Below, in pieces: positions 1 through 9,569 of a stretch of 64,000 nt of DNA. The DNA is taken from positions 6,510,001 to 6,574,000 of the forward strand of contig NW_025408670.1 of NCBI RefSeq assembly GCF_020360975.1. The letters are read 5' to 3'. The translations under genes were made by a program, and so were the position numbers. Positions within the stretch are counted from its first letter, which is position 1. The number at the start of each line of letters is the position of its first letter. A model generated the notes under the pieces. That model saw only the letters and a list, made by a program, of their open reading frames with translations. It did not search any database and had not been told where the DNA came from. The DNA comes from Hirsutella rhossiliensis (taxonomy: Eukaryota; Ascomycota; Sordariomycetes; Hypocreales; Ophiocordycipitaceae).

Positions 1-892
1 ATACGATATAAAATATTAAGTATATCCGTATTATTATTAGTAGCAAAAGTTTATAGTTAACTTTTAAAATAGTTTTCTTAACCTTAAACGGTCTAAGTTT
101 CTTAAAATTAAATTTATTACTTAGTCGTTTTATTTTAATAATTTATCGTATAAGGTAGACTATATCTCCCTCTTAAAAGATTAGTCCCTATATTCTTTTC
201 CGATTATAGTATATAGATATTTATTCTTTAATAAATTAAAGTTCTTATTATATTTCTTTATATAATTTTTATAGCTAATCTACTTATAATATCGCTTGTT
301 TTACTTATAGTCCTTATTAAGTAACCTTAAATACTTCTAGGTTATATCTATAATTAGCGTATACTAGTAAGAGCTTAGTTATTTCTATAACTAAGCTATT
401 ATAAGCTAGTTACGTTATTAGTAGCTATTTAACTTAATTGTTTTATTTATAGCTAATATAGTATCGTAAATATTATTTAAGCGTTTAGTTAAGTCGTTTT
501 ATTTATCTATCTATTTATAGGTAATAAGCTATACTAAGCTTAAATTTCGTCCTTATTATATTATAAGAGCTTACTAAAATTTAGCTATAAATATACTTTT
601 TTTATTAAAGATAATCTTATTTAGTAATTTATAATTACTAATAATAGTTTATAAGAATATATATACTAGCTCTTCTATATTACTTACTTCTTTATATAGT
701 AAAAAGTTTCTATACTTTATTAATCTATTAGTAATAATAAATATATTATTATACTTAACGTTAGTTATAGGTTCTTTTAATAGTAATAGCTTTATAATAT
801 AGTTAAAAGCTATTAATTCCTATAGCTTCTCTAGTACTAATAGCGGTTATAACTCTCTATATAGCTTATATTATTTAGCTTTACTTTATATA
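1..892 (-). mobile_element. RIP-mutated Ty3/gypsy copy A, left piece (integrase end)
   Basis: This AT-rich stretch is the reverse complement of bases about 15,100-16,460 in gypsy copy B (without B's solo LTR and MITE), differing almost only by C/T and G/A changes. It therefore carries the 3' part of a pol gene, the integrase core and its C-terminal region, read on the minus strand. CA and TG are almost missing and TA is abundant, the expected result of RIP. No reading frame is open. The element runs off the left edge, so its 3' LTR is not seen. It ends at 892 where the copia element is inserted; bases 888-892 (ATATA) are that element's target duplication. Confidence 0.85.
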
Positions 893-1165
893 TGATGGTA
901 GGCACCTATGTGCCTACAGATACGCATGCGCACAAGCTGTAGGCTGAGTCACAGTCACGACAGGTAGGGTAACCGGTGATGACTTCAATTGTAACTAACT
1001 AGGGAAGAGGAAGCTATTCACAAGAAACGGAATGTGCACCTGGTAATGGGGGCATGCAGCCGGGGCTGCGTGCCCTGATCGCGGGTAGGGTGTCACGTGG
1101 AGTCGTGCATGAACCGTGATGGTATCCCGATTGCACGGGTTACTCAGCAGGTTAGTATTCCAACA
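893..1165 (-). repeat. copia LTR, left (3' LTR in element sense)
   Basis: This is a 273-bp terminal repeat beginning TGATGG and ending CCAACA. It differs from the right LTR by one C/T substitution and three one-base length differences, all in runs of G. That suggests a recent insertion, or that the indels are sequencing or assembly errors. Confidence 0.95.
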
Positions 1166-1333
1166 CAGGCAGTCTTTTCTTTTCGTGATGGAATCCGAAG
1201 ACTGCCGTGCCTGCCCTTCATTCCGGTCTCAATGAAGGAGGCTCGGCATCATGGAGTCGTTTGTCGTTAGGTGGTGTCTGCGGTCACGGGTCGTTGTACA
1301 TATCCTTCCACTCGAATCGTCAGCCTGTTCGTC

Positions 1334-2968
1334 TCAATCAACCGTTCCAAAGCACGGTTGGGTGCTGCTGGTCATCGCATCAGCCGGGTTGTCATCCCCA
1401 TTGATCCAACGGATCTCTGCCATCTCGCGCTGCTCGTAGGACTGCCTTAGCGCCATGATATCAATCATGAGTCGCTTCTCTTTCGTGGTCCCGAGCTTTA
1501 CGAGGCATTCGTATAGCGAGTATGAGTCGGTGCAGACAATGAGGGGAGTCGGGGGTAGGTCCAGCTGCTTGACAATAGCCTGCAGGGTGGTCGCGATGAC
1601 AATGGCCATATCGAAACCTTGGACCATGCCGTAGATCTCCGAGGCTAGCACGCTCCGGGTCACTCGCTTGCTCTTCGTAGATGACCAGTGCAGGACATTG
1701 CCTCTGATCGTGAAATCAGCAGGGCTCTGTTCCTCGTTGGCGAGCACAATAACAAAGCCCAGTTGTGAGCTTAGGTCTTTGTTGTTCGCGAACGAACCGT
1801 CCGTGAATACCATTAGCTTCGCAGTCGAAAAGGCCAAGGGAACATAGCGGAGTCCTCGTTGCAGGTTGTCGGTCTGCCATTGTATCCGCTTGTTCAGGGT
1901 CTTGTAGTCCGGGGCTTCCGGCTGCTGCACTTGTGCTGCGACTGAGTAGTCGAACGTGGCCTCGGGCTGGCAGATTGATGCGATATATGCTCCGCGCGCG
2001 CGCTGTTGGGCGTATTGCTGCGCGCGATCCGTGGAGGAGAGAAAGATGGTGGCTAACTTCTGGCCTTGGCCCTTCTGCTGGATGATAAGGTCGTCTTTTT
2101 CGGCTAGAAGTGTGCAACCATTAAACTCGAGGAGTCGCGGCCGATAGCTGGCTCCTTGGTTTCGAGCGGAGCTTAGCCTTCTGGATCTCTCTTCTTCTGC
2201 GGCCGCGAACTCAGGGGAGGCGAGGAGGAGGGTGTCATCCGTCTGCATAGCGACCATGCCGAAGCCGGCGGCTTGATCATTGGAGATCAACAAGCAGGGG
2301 TCAAAGGTGGAATGTGTCATACCGAGGCGCTCACGATGATGCCTATAATATGTCACGAACCAATGGAGACCTGACTCTGCTATGCCATACAGGGGAAGGA
2401 TGACATGGATGATGGTGTCTGGGGGATAGCGGGGCACTAATTCCGCTGGGAGGCGTGCGAGTATCGTACGATTCAGGGGGGTTTTGGACTGAATATATGC
2501 TTGTGTGATATCACGCAGGAAGACGGAGGCTTCACCTGCGAGGAGGGCAATTGAGAGGAGTAGCCGCTGTGCTGCCCGTTGCACGGTCGGCGACTGGGTA
2601 AGGATATTCCCTTTATCACGATCGTTATAGCCTTGAATGACGAGACGGGATTTCTCGTAGGGCCTTGTGGTTGGTCCGAGTCCTTTAACTTCGCGGACCA
2701 TGCGTGCTTTAAAGAGTCTTTGGCCTTTGTGGGCCACGGGGTCGAAACGAATGAACTCAAACACACCCTGTGCGATTAGGTTGTTAATCTCTTGGGTATC
2801 GGACTGTTCAAAGGGGGCACCTGGTGTGGTGATGTGGCCTTCGCGGCGCAATTGAACAGCGTGATCATAGTGATTAACTTCCTTCTTTGACAGGTTGGCT
2901 ACGCCGGTCTTGGGCTTGTTCTTGGAGCCTTTGGGGCGTCCTCGTCGGCGTTGTTCAGGTAGGAGCAC
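1334..2968 (-). CDS. copia pol: reverse transcriptase and RNase H
   Basis: This open frame of 544 residues is the C-terminal half of the copia polyprotein. A basic linker near the start (RRRGRPKGSKNKP) is followed by an RVT_2-type reverse transcriptase. It contains the first catalytic aspartate in FLRDITQAY (about residue 150) and the YxDD-type box, here QTDD (about residue 240). The copia-type RNase H has VFTDGS, SEIYGM, CTDSYSLYE and GDDNPADAM supplying the acidic residues. It acts in the virus-like particle to copy element RNA. No in-frame stop occurs, unlike in the upstream integrase. The first methionine is only a frame start, because in the intact element this region is translated as part of gag-pol. 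It overlaps the integrase frame by 14 bases in another register, so one frame break separates them. Confidence 0.9.
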   Translation of the reverse strand: MLLPEQRRRGRPKGSKNKPKTGVANLSKKEVNHYDHAVQLRREGHITTPGAPFEQSDTQEINNLIAQGVFEFIRFDPVAHKGQRLFKARMVREVKGLGPTTRPYEKSRLVIQGYNDRDKGNILTQSPTVQRAAQRLLLSIALLAGEASVFLRDITQAYIQSKTPLNRTILARLPAELVPRYPPDTIIHVILPLYGIAESGLHWFVTYYRHHRERLGMTHSTFDPCLLISNDQAAGFGMVAMQTDDTLLLASPEFAAAEEERSRRLSSARNQGASYRPRLLEFNGCTLLAEKDDLIIQQKGQGQKLATIFLSSTDRAQQYAQQRARGAYIASICQPEATFDYSVAAQVQQPEAPDYKTLNKRIQWQTDNLQRGLRYVPLAFSTAKLMVFTDGSFANNKDLSSQLGFVIVLANEEQSPADFTIRGNVLHWSSTKSKRVTRSVLASEIYGMVQGFDMAIVIATTLQAIVKQLDLPPTPLIVCTDSYSLYECLVKLGTTKEKRLMIDIMALRQSYEQREMAEIRWINGDDNPADAMTSSTQPCFGTVD

Positions 2969-4160
2969 AGGGGCAGGGCATCATCTTGATCGGGGTTAGG
3001 GGTGCATTGGGGTCGACTCGTCGGGATTTGGCTGCGAGTCGTCGTGGGGTTGTGATGAGGGGCCTGAGGATCACGGTGGTATTTCTTGACCGCTGTGATC
3101 CTGAAGTTGCGGGGCCATTGACATGATTGATTGTTATTTCGTGGCCGTTATTGCCGATAACGATCCACGGGCCGGTCCAGCCGTCAGCCTCTCTCACACG
3201 AGGACCTCGCTCTGCAGGAAGCTCTGCAGCGCGCTCTACATTTGGTCCATTCCTCGTGTTGAGGGCATCTCTAACCTGACGGGCAGCGGCAGCACGGTGC
3301 AGAGCTGCCATGGCTTTCCGAATAGCCTCTGCGCGCTTGATCATAGGGGGAGAGGGCGGTGAATCGTGGTTGATTCGTGGGTATGCGCCGAAGACGAGGA
3401 GGGTAGGGACAAGGCCATCCGGGCCGGCTGTGTCATTGACTGCCTTTACAGCCATTTGGAGGAGGGCATCTGGGCTTCTCGACTCACCCAACTCTGCTTG
3501 GAGGATATCGTAGGCGCGGCGGAGGGCCGTGTGCCTTTTCTACCTTTCCAATCGAGTTGTGGGCTTCGATAGGCACCTGCCTGCAAGTGATACCCATCAG
3601 CGATGCCTCTTTTTGGAACTCCTCTGCTGCAAAGTTAGTGCCGGCATCGTGGCGCATAAAGTCCGGGGCCTTGGTAGGTGTCTATCCACACCATCCGTAG
3701 CGTTTCCCAGGTGTCTCGGGCGGTCATCGAGGGAGGAACCTGGCGCCTTGGAACGCTGTGGCTTCGTCGATCACGTGTAGCACAGGCTTTCCGCCTATTT
3801 GGACTACATCCGCGGTTATCTCGAAATTGAACTCGCGGTCGTCTCTAAGGGTAAACCTGAAGCGTTGGGGAGGTGCCGTTGATTTGACAGTGGTGGCACA
3901 TCCTCGTGATCTCACGGATTGACTGCTCATCAATATCATCATGCCCGGCACATCTAAGCAGTCGGTGGAGTCTAGCTGTGGCCGGGTGACCGAATCGTCG
4001 GTGAAGTCGTCGCAATTCGCGTTCGGTCAGGAATACTCGCAGTCTCTTCTTCACCTAGATGGAACCATGCGTGGCCCCACTTACGTACTGCGGGAACGCG
4101 AATGTCATCGCGGACGACTTCGTTGGTCTGATTGTTGAAAAACAAGCCTAGCCGGTACAT
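2955..4160 (-). pseudogene. copia pol: integrase, frame-broken
   Basis: The pieces lie in three registers. Bases 3845-4054 encode the pre-integrase zinc module: two His in LHRRFGHP and the pair in MCHHCQ. Bases 3724-3951 carry the start of the core with an aspartate in ITADVVQ and the motif HVIDEATAF. Bases 2955-3491 carry the C-terminal part with a conserved-looking GPWIVIG segment. The stretch 3492-3723 between them is not continuously open. The order on the minus strand is as in copia elements. The breaks look like one- or two-base indels rather than RIP transitions. I call it a pseudogene as written; if the indels are sequencing errors it could be intact. Confidence 0.8.
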
Positions 4161-4395
4161 ATCGGCTAGGAGAGGAGGAACGGGGTCTTAGTGGGAAGAA
4201 CGTGGAAATCAACGGGCCCGAATGCCGTGCGAATCGCGGTCGCACCGACAGACACAATCCGGGGTCCATCTCCAAGGAGATGCCTGCCTGGCCTGCGCGG
4301 GTGGTATCGAGGGTAGCGCAGTGGTCTTCGCGCTGCCAGGCATGGAATTGGTCTAGGCCAGCGGTTGAAACGTCGGAAGCACCTGTGTCGAGCAT
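4105..4395 (-). pseudogene. copia protease region, degenerate
   Basis: The minus-strand frame opens with MLDTGASDVSTAG. This matches the D-T/S-G-A active-site box of retroviral-type aspartic proteases and sits exactly where copia elements keep the protease, between gag and integrase. The rest of the frame soon loses resemblance, so a frame break follows. Only the active-site motif and the position support the call. Confidence 0.6.
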
Positions 4396-4484
4396 GATGC
4401 CCTGATAACGCGTTGTGTAACGGTCATCGACAAGGAATTGTTGTGCCGGGGCCTTTTGAGGAGCGCTATAGGCATCTTCCTTAG

Positions 4485-4845
4485 TCAGACGGTGTAAAAC
4501 AGCGTAATCTGCGAGGAATGGTTGCGTGAAGAACAGCGAGCCAATCGCTGGGTCTTCATCGTCAATTTCATTGGCAGTATCATAGTCAGGGACAGGGTCT
4601 CGTCAAGTTCATGACCTTCGAATTCGGCGAGGAACATGGCGAAGTCCGGGGTCGTGTCGGAGGCATTGTGGGCATTAAGGAAATACATCCGTGATTGTTT
4701 CCGTTCTTCTATGGTATGCTTGGTAGACCAACAGCCAGCTTTGCCGCAGATGAAGCACGCCTTCTTTCTCTGCGGCTGTCGTTTGGGGTTCGCGCTGTTA
4801 TTGTTGCGGAAGGGGGGTCTATTCTGTTGATACTTGCGGTCGGTA
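4485..4845 (-). pseudogene. copia gag, C-terminal part with zinc knuckle
   Basis: This is the nucleocapsid end of gag: a basic Asn/Arg/Gln-rich stretch, then a knuckle-like CFICGKAGCWSTKH. It has the C-x2-C-x4-[variable]-H layout of copia zinc knuckles, though spacing and final ligand are not perfect. It is cut off from the rest of gag by the mariner element that starts at 4848. The frame runs straight through the TA target into the gag segment beyond the mariner, so insertion of that element is what broke this gene here. Confidence 0.75.
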
Positions 4846-4847
4846 TA

Positions 4848-6223
4848 CAGTGGGGGGACAAAAGTTCCGGTCAATGACGCTAGCGCGTCGCGTACGCGCG
4901 TCTCCCACATTCCAACCCTTCCTCTTCAAATCACCATCATGCCTTCAAAATGAGCCCAATTACGCCCAAAAAACACTGGAGCCCTCATAAGAGGACGAAG
5001 ATTGTGACCCTCTTTGATTGCGGCTTCTCAGCTGCCCTCGTCGGCGTCAAAGAGGACGTTTCTCCTAGAGCTGTCTACGGAATCGTCAGGCGTTACAGGA
5101 CACAGTCGAGTGCGAAATCTTTGCCGCGCTCTGGGAGACCCTCAAAGCTCAATGACACCCATAAAAGATATATCTTTCGATGCATCGCGAAAGACCCTTT
5201 CATCTCGAATGCTCAGCTTCTTCGTGAGGCTTCTCTAGAGTGTTCTACACGTACTTTAACACGGTACCTTCGACACCATGGCATACAACATGTACGCGCT
5301 CTTCGACGTCCAAAATTAACAGAAGAACATGCTGCAAAGAGGCTACAATTTGCACTACAATACCATCAAAAGCCAGCTTCCTTTTGGCATACATGGATTT
5401 TCTCTGATGAGACGTCAATCGCTCGTGGGGACGGCGAGAGACAGAAGTGGGTTTTTTGCAATTCAGTACGTCTTAATACCCTTACTTCAAAAATCCCTCC
5501 TAATTGCAAAAAGGGGGATAGATTAAATCCGAAAACGTACAAGCAAGAGGAAAACCTACTCGACATTCCCAGATGTTTTGGGGCGGCTTCTCCTTTAATC
5601 GGCGGACTTCTCTTACACCAATGCTAGGAGACCCCGACTCAGCCCGTGGTGGCGTTACTGCACGCCGTGTGCTCGAGACCTTACAAGAAAGCCTACCTAC
5701 AATTGCAGAGCCAGGCTATACATTCGCCCAAGATAACGCCTCAACACATACGGCGGCCATTGTGCAGGCGTGGCTTGGCTGCTGGGTCGAAGAAAACAGG
5801 GTAGATTTGGTCGACTGGCCGCCATATTCACCTGACCTAAACCCCATAGAAAACGTATGGAAGCTGCTTAAAGAGAGCATTATGGAGACTCACCCTGAGC
5901 TCTCAGACCTTCCAAAGAACTATAGCTCCAAGCAGAAGCTCTGTTTTGCAGCGGTTGGAGCGTGGGAAGACCTTGAAGAGGATACCCTCAATCACCTAAT
6001 AGAATCAATGCCTCGGCGCCTTCAAGCTGTTGTGGCTGCACGTGGCTGGTATACCAAATACTAGCCGAAACAACAATAATCTCCACTCAATTCTCTATAT
6101 ATTTATATCTTCGGCTTCATAATTGACCTTCATTTGGCAAAGTAATGTGCTGTTGAAAAGAGGGCTCTGATGCGGCGTTGTGGTGGGTGGGCCGGATTGA
6201 CCGGAACTTTTGTCACCCGACTG
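4848..6223 (+). mobile_element. Tc1/mariner DNA transposon (1376 bp) inserted in copia gag
   Basis: The ends are 28-bp inverted repeats, 4848-4875 and 6196-6223, beginning CAGT and sharing GACAAAAGTTCCGGTCAAT. They mismatch at only two of 28 positions. TA lies immediately outside each end (4846-4847, 6224-6225), the usual Tc1/mariner target duplication. A single transposase gene fills the inside on the plus strand. Removing the element together with one TA joins the two gag pieces in frame, which confirms the boundaries. Base composition is ordinary and there is no RIP signature. Confidence 0.96.
4950..6064 (+). pseudogene. Tc1/mariner transposase with one frame break
   Basis: Two overlapping frames, 4950-5627 and 5573-6064, together give one transposase. 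The first has a helix-turn-helix N-terminus (a segment reading GRPSKLND is typical of the linker between the paired HTH domains) and the first catalytic aspartate in WIFSDETS. The second carries the second aspartate in FAQDNASTH and the glutamate in SPDLNPIENVW. About 38 residues separate the last two acids, so this is a DD38E-like spacing rather than the DD34E of Tc1. The register changes around 5540-5560; the segment reading SQMFWGGFS is in the second frame. One indel, real or a sequencing error, disables the copy as written. Confidence 0.88.
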
Positions 6224-6225
6224 TA

Positions 6226-7600
6226 CCATTGGGTGCTACCGTTGTCCGTGATCGCAAGTTCAATAGAGGCGCGGAGGTCGGCAAAGAGTTGTTCGCAATG
6301 GGCGGGGGCTTTGTACAAGGCTTGCTTGAGCTCAGGCGTTCCACGGCAAGCGCGGATGACTGCGTTGCGGAGGTTGCTTTCGCCAGCTATTTCCGGCCCA
6401 ATCGCTCGTTGACACAATTGGAGCTTGTCAAGCATTATATCAAGCACAGCGTGGAGGTCCTTGTCACTGTGCTTGCTACGGACACTGTTGAAGGTGATAG
6501 TTGACCAGTCCGTATGGTAATGCTCCAGATTCACGTTGGTATCGAAATGTTGCTTAAGTTGTCGGTAAGCGGCGGCGAACGTGAGGTCTGGGTCAAGATA
6601 AAGGTCATAGTAGGTCTTTGCTCGACCTGTAAGGGCGCGGGGGAGAAAGGCGTGTAGCTGACTCTCGGGGACTTCAACCGAACGGCAGGTGGTTAGGAAG
6701 TTCCTGATCTTATCGTCAAGGAGATCGTAAGGTTGACCTGAGTAGGTATCTTCCTTATTCCAAATCTTGACGAAGAGGGCGAGAGTCTGGGCATTGGTCG
6801 GGGTGTTCGGCACGTCTCGTGGTGGCAATGTGCGGTATGGGGTGTATTGTGGCGGATCTGACTTGGCTCTTGGGGGAATCGCCACTGAATTGGGGTAGGT
6901 AATAGGGAGCTGGTGTTACCTGGGAGCTATCCTTGTGCGGTGAGGAAGGTGTAGCTCGTCGGAGCGTTTGTAAAAGCGGTTGGGGTGACGGATTGAGTGG
7001 CCTGCTGGACAGGTTGTACAGGCGGTTGAATAGGTGGTGAGAGGGGCAAAGGGATCGCTGCGGGCACGGGTTGTGCTCCTTCGTCGATGGAGGTGACCGG
7101 GGTATCCTGGGTTTCCCAATATTCTTCGGTGACGAGGAAGCGAGAAGATAGTCATGTCGGCATCTTCTCAAGGGCCAGTGATCACTTCCTTCGTACGAAG
7201 ATAGTTGACGAATGCAGCTCGAATCGTTGGCTCAATCCTTCCGAAGAGTGCACTATTCCATCCTTCGAAGTGCTCTTGGAACATAATAAGAGTGTCGATT
7301 CTCCCTACATTGGCTCTCTCATAGTCGGTCCACGCACGGGCGAGTTGTGTGATCAGGTGGCGTGGCGTTGGCTCTTCCTCTGGGTTCACAGGGGTATGCC
7401 AGAGGATAGGTCAATGTCTGACAGGTCGATCGGTATGCCAGTATATTTGTCCAGCCATCCTTGCACTCTCTCCTGGCTTGGGGATCGCGAGCAATATAGA
7501 TAGTAGGGACGGGGTATTACTACTGCCTCCCGGGGCACTGCTGCTAGGTCCTGCAGACATAGTGTCGGAGGTGAATGGTAGTAATCAATTGTACTGATTA
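6226..7600 (-). pseudogene. copia gag, N-terminal part
   Basis: The best-preserved stretch (6226-6885) encodes a gag-type capsid segment with KIWNKEDTYSGQPYDLLDDKIRNF and LTGRAKTYYDLYL, a layout common in fungal copia gag. Farther upstream, frames at 6916-7171 and 7168-7389 hold a Pro/Ser-rich segment and the probable N-terminal part (ARAWTDYERANVG...). The three lie in different registers, so at least two frame breaks occur. The gene would begin near 7560 just inside the leader. The part near the mariner continues in frame into the zinc-knuckle piece on the other side of that insertion. Confidence 0.75.
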
Positions 7601-7663
7601 AAGCACAATCGCGAGGAGTCGGAATGCGTTGCTGACGCAGCTAAGCTATGTCTTTTCCTTTCC

Positions 7664-7926
7664 TTCGAACGGTCGGTGAGTTGCTCGGCGGAACGGCAGT
7701 TAGGAATAGCAATAGGTTAGCCGTAGGTTCTGCTTCTTTCTTCCGAACGGCACAGTGAGTTGAAGGCGGATCGGAATAAGGAGTGTCTCCTGCTCTTAGC
7801 ACAAACTTGTCGTCTTCGAACGGTCGGTGAGTTGCTCGGCGGAACGAATCACGGAGTTTGTCTCTTCTACCCGTAGAGGAAAGTATCACTTTCTCCGAAC
7901 GGCACGGTGAATTGCAGGCGGATCAG
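7664..7926 (-). repeat. tandem duplication in the copia leader
   Basis: Two related motifs alternate. Motif a (TTCGAACGGTCGGTGAGTTG and a GCTCGGCGGAAC tail) lies at 7664-7694 and 7815-7845. Motif b (CCGAACGGCAC then GTGA and AGGCGGATC) lies at about 7743-7775 and 7895-7926. The pair a+b is therefore repeated with a period of about 151 bp. It lies between the right LTR and gag, in the transcribed untranslated leader. A role in RNA packaging or regulation is possible but is inference. Confidence 0.8.
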
Positions 7927-7990
7927 ATCGGTGACTCTTCGTCTACCTTGCTGCTCTGTGGCTCCTTCGGGACCTGGAACCACTGATCAG

Positions 7991-8264
7991 TGATGGTAGG
8001 CACCTATGTGCCTACAGATACGCATGCGCACAAGCTGTAGGCTGAGTCACAGTCACGACAGGTAGGGTAACCGGTGATGACTTCAATTGTAACTAACTAG
8101 GAAGAGGAAGCTATTCACAAGAAACGGAATGTGCACCCGGTAATGGGGGCATGCAGCCGGGGCTGCGTGCCCTGATCGCGGGGTAGGGTGTCACGTGGGA
8201 GTCGTGCATGAACCGTGATGGTATCCCGATTGCACGGGTTACTCAGCAGGTTAGTATTCCAACA
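7991..8264 (-). repeat. copia LTR, right (5' LTR in element sense)
   Basis: This 274-bp LTR is nearly identical to 893-1165. In element sense it is the promoter LTR, because gag follows it on the minus strand. It is followed at 8265-8269 by ATATA, the copy of the target duplication. Confidence 0.95.
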
Positions 8265-9099
8265 ATATATAAAGTTTATATTTTTTAATAACTTATTATA
8301 CTACTTCCTTAAGCTATAAGAAGTTATATTATCGTTTAATCCGTTCTATTATTCTTTAGATTCTATAGTATCTATATATCGGATATTTATATATATCTTA
8401 TATAACTTTATCTCGTAATATTAATAGTATCTAGATTTTATTTTTATATATTAAAACTTCTAAGTATTCTATATTATATCCGTTTAGTATTTTATACTCT
8501 TTTATTTATTTTAGGATCTTTTAGTATATTAAGTTATTAGGTTATACCTTAAATATTATATTTAGCTATTATTACTAGTAGTTTTTATTTTCGTTAATTT
8601 CTAGGAGCTATCCTTTTACTAGAAGTGCCCTTATATTATAGTTACTTTATCGACTAAGGGTATTAGCTTAACCGTTTTCTATTCCTTTTTTATAGATTAT
8701 TTCGTAGTTAAATTCTAATAAGTATTTAGCTTATTAGATCTATTATCTATTTAACTATTATATTATTATAAAGTATAAGATATTCTTATAATCTATATAG
8801 ACCTTAATTTTATATTTACTTTTAAGAAGGTAGTATTAAAACTCCTTAAAAGCTTAAATAATTATAAGGAATTCTTTATTATAAATAAGGTAATTAAGTT
8901 CTATACTATATAGCTTCTTCGAATAGAATATAATTAGTTATAGTCTTCCTTTATTATCTTTTTATCCGATTTATACTCTTAAAGTAAAGTCTAATATATT
9001 AGTTTTAAGTTTAATTTATCGTTTTAGATCGAAGGTAGTTAAGACTAGTTCTTATATAATTATAGTCTTAATATATTTAAAAGCTTTATTAGCTTTATC
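8265..9099 (-). mobile_element. RIP-mutated gypsy copy A, middle piece
   Basis: This is the reverse complement of about 14,160-15,090 in copy B. It covers RNase H and the start of integrase on the minus strand. It resumes exactly where the piece ending at 892 stops, apart from the ATATA duplication, and itself stops at 9099 where copy B is inserted (TTATC, 9095-9099). The same RIP signature as elsewhere is present and no frame is open. Confidence 0.85.
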
Positions 9100-9569
9100 T
9101 ATTATAACTACGGTTAGCGGGCTATAAGAGAGCCAGCTATATTTATATAATAAGGCGGCTTAGAATAATAGTTAGGACGAGAAGTTACTTAAGCTTAGCT
9201 TACTTAAAGTATATATAAGCTAAGTAAGCCTTATATAAATAGATTACTACTTAGGAGCATAGCTTATAAGTAAGCTATAGTAAGCTACGAAGGGGATTAT
9301 AGCTAGGACCGTAATCTAAGGATAGTCTCTATAGGTATATATAACTACTTACTTTTACTCCTTTAAATAGATAGCTTAATAGCTTTTAATATAGATCTTT
9401 ATTATAATTCTATTTTTAATTCTAATTACTTAGTTATAGTCTATAGTCTATAACCTCTAACTTATTACTAACGTAATATACTTACTATTACTTAGACTAC
9501 GCTTTATTATATCTACTAATATAAACCCCTTAATAGGTTTATCCCTTAGGAATAATACCGGTTATTATA
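9100..9569 (+). repeat. gypsy B left LTR, RIP-mutated
   Basis: 470 bp, equal in length to the right LTR. The two differ by scattered C/T and G/A changes only, as expected from independent RIP mutation. The R/U5 half aligns with the solo LTR at 15,400-15,645, while the U3 half does not. Confidence 0.9.

Larger units (their letters stand above)
893..8264 (-). mobile_element. Ty1/copia LTR retrotransposon, not RIP-mutated, carrying a mariner insertion
   Basis: Both ends are defined: direct LTRs at 893-1165 and 7991-8264, each beginning TG and ending CA, flanked by the 5-bp duplication ATATA (888-892 and 8265-8269). Coding parts lie on the minus strand in the order gag, (protease), integrase, reverse transcriptase, RNase H, and integrase before RT is diagnostic of Ty1/copia. 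Next to the left LTR, the minus strand has a purine-rich AAAAGAAAAGA tract at about 1172-1184, a likely polypurine primer. GC content is near 50%, in sharp contrast to both flanks. Gag, integrase and the integrase/RT junction contain frame breaks, so the copy is not autonomous as written, although RT-RNase H is open. The 1376-bp mariner element inside gag is younger. Confidence 0.95.

Noticed and set aside
7664..7926. CRISPR-like array
   Set aside because: The alternating repeats are a duplication in a retrotransposon leader of a eukaryote; spacers are not unique and equal in length.
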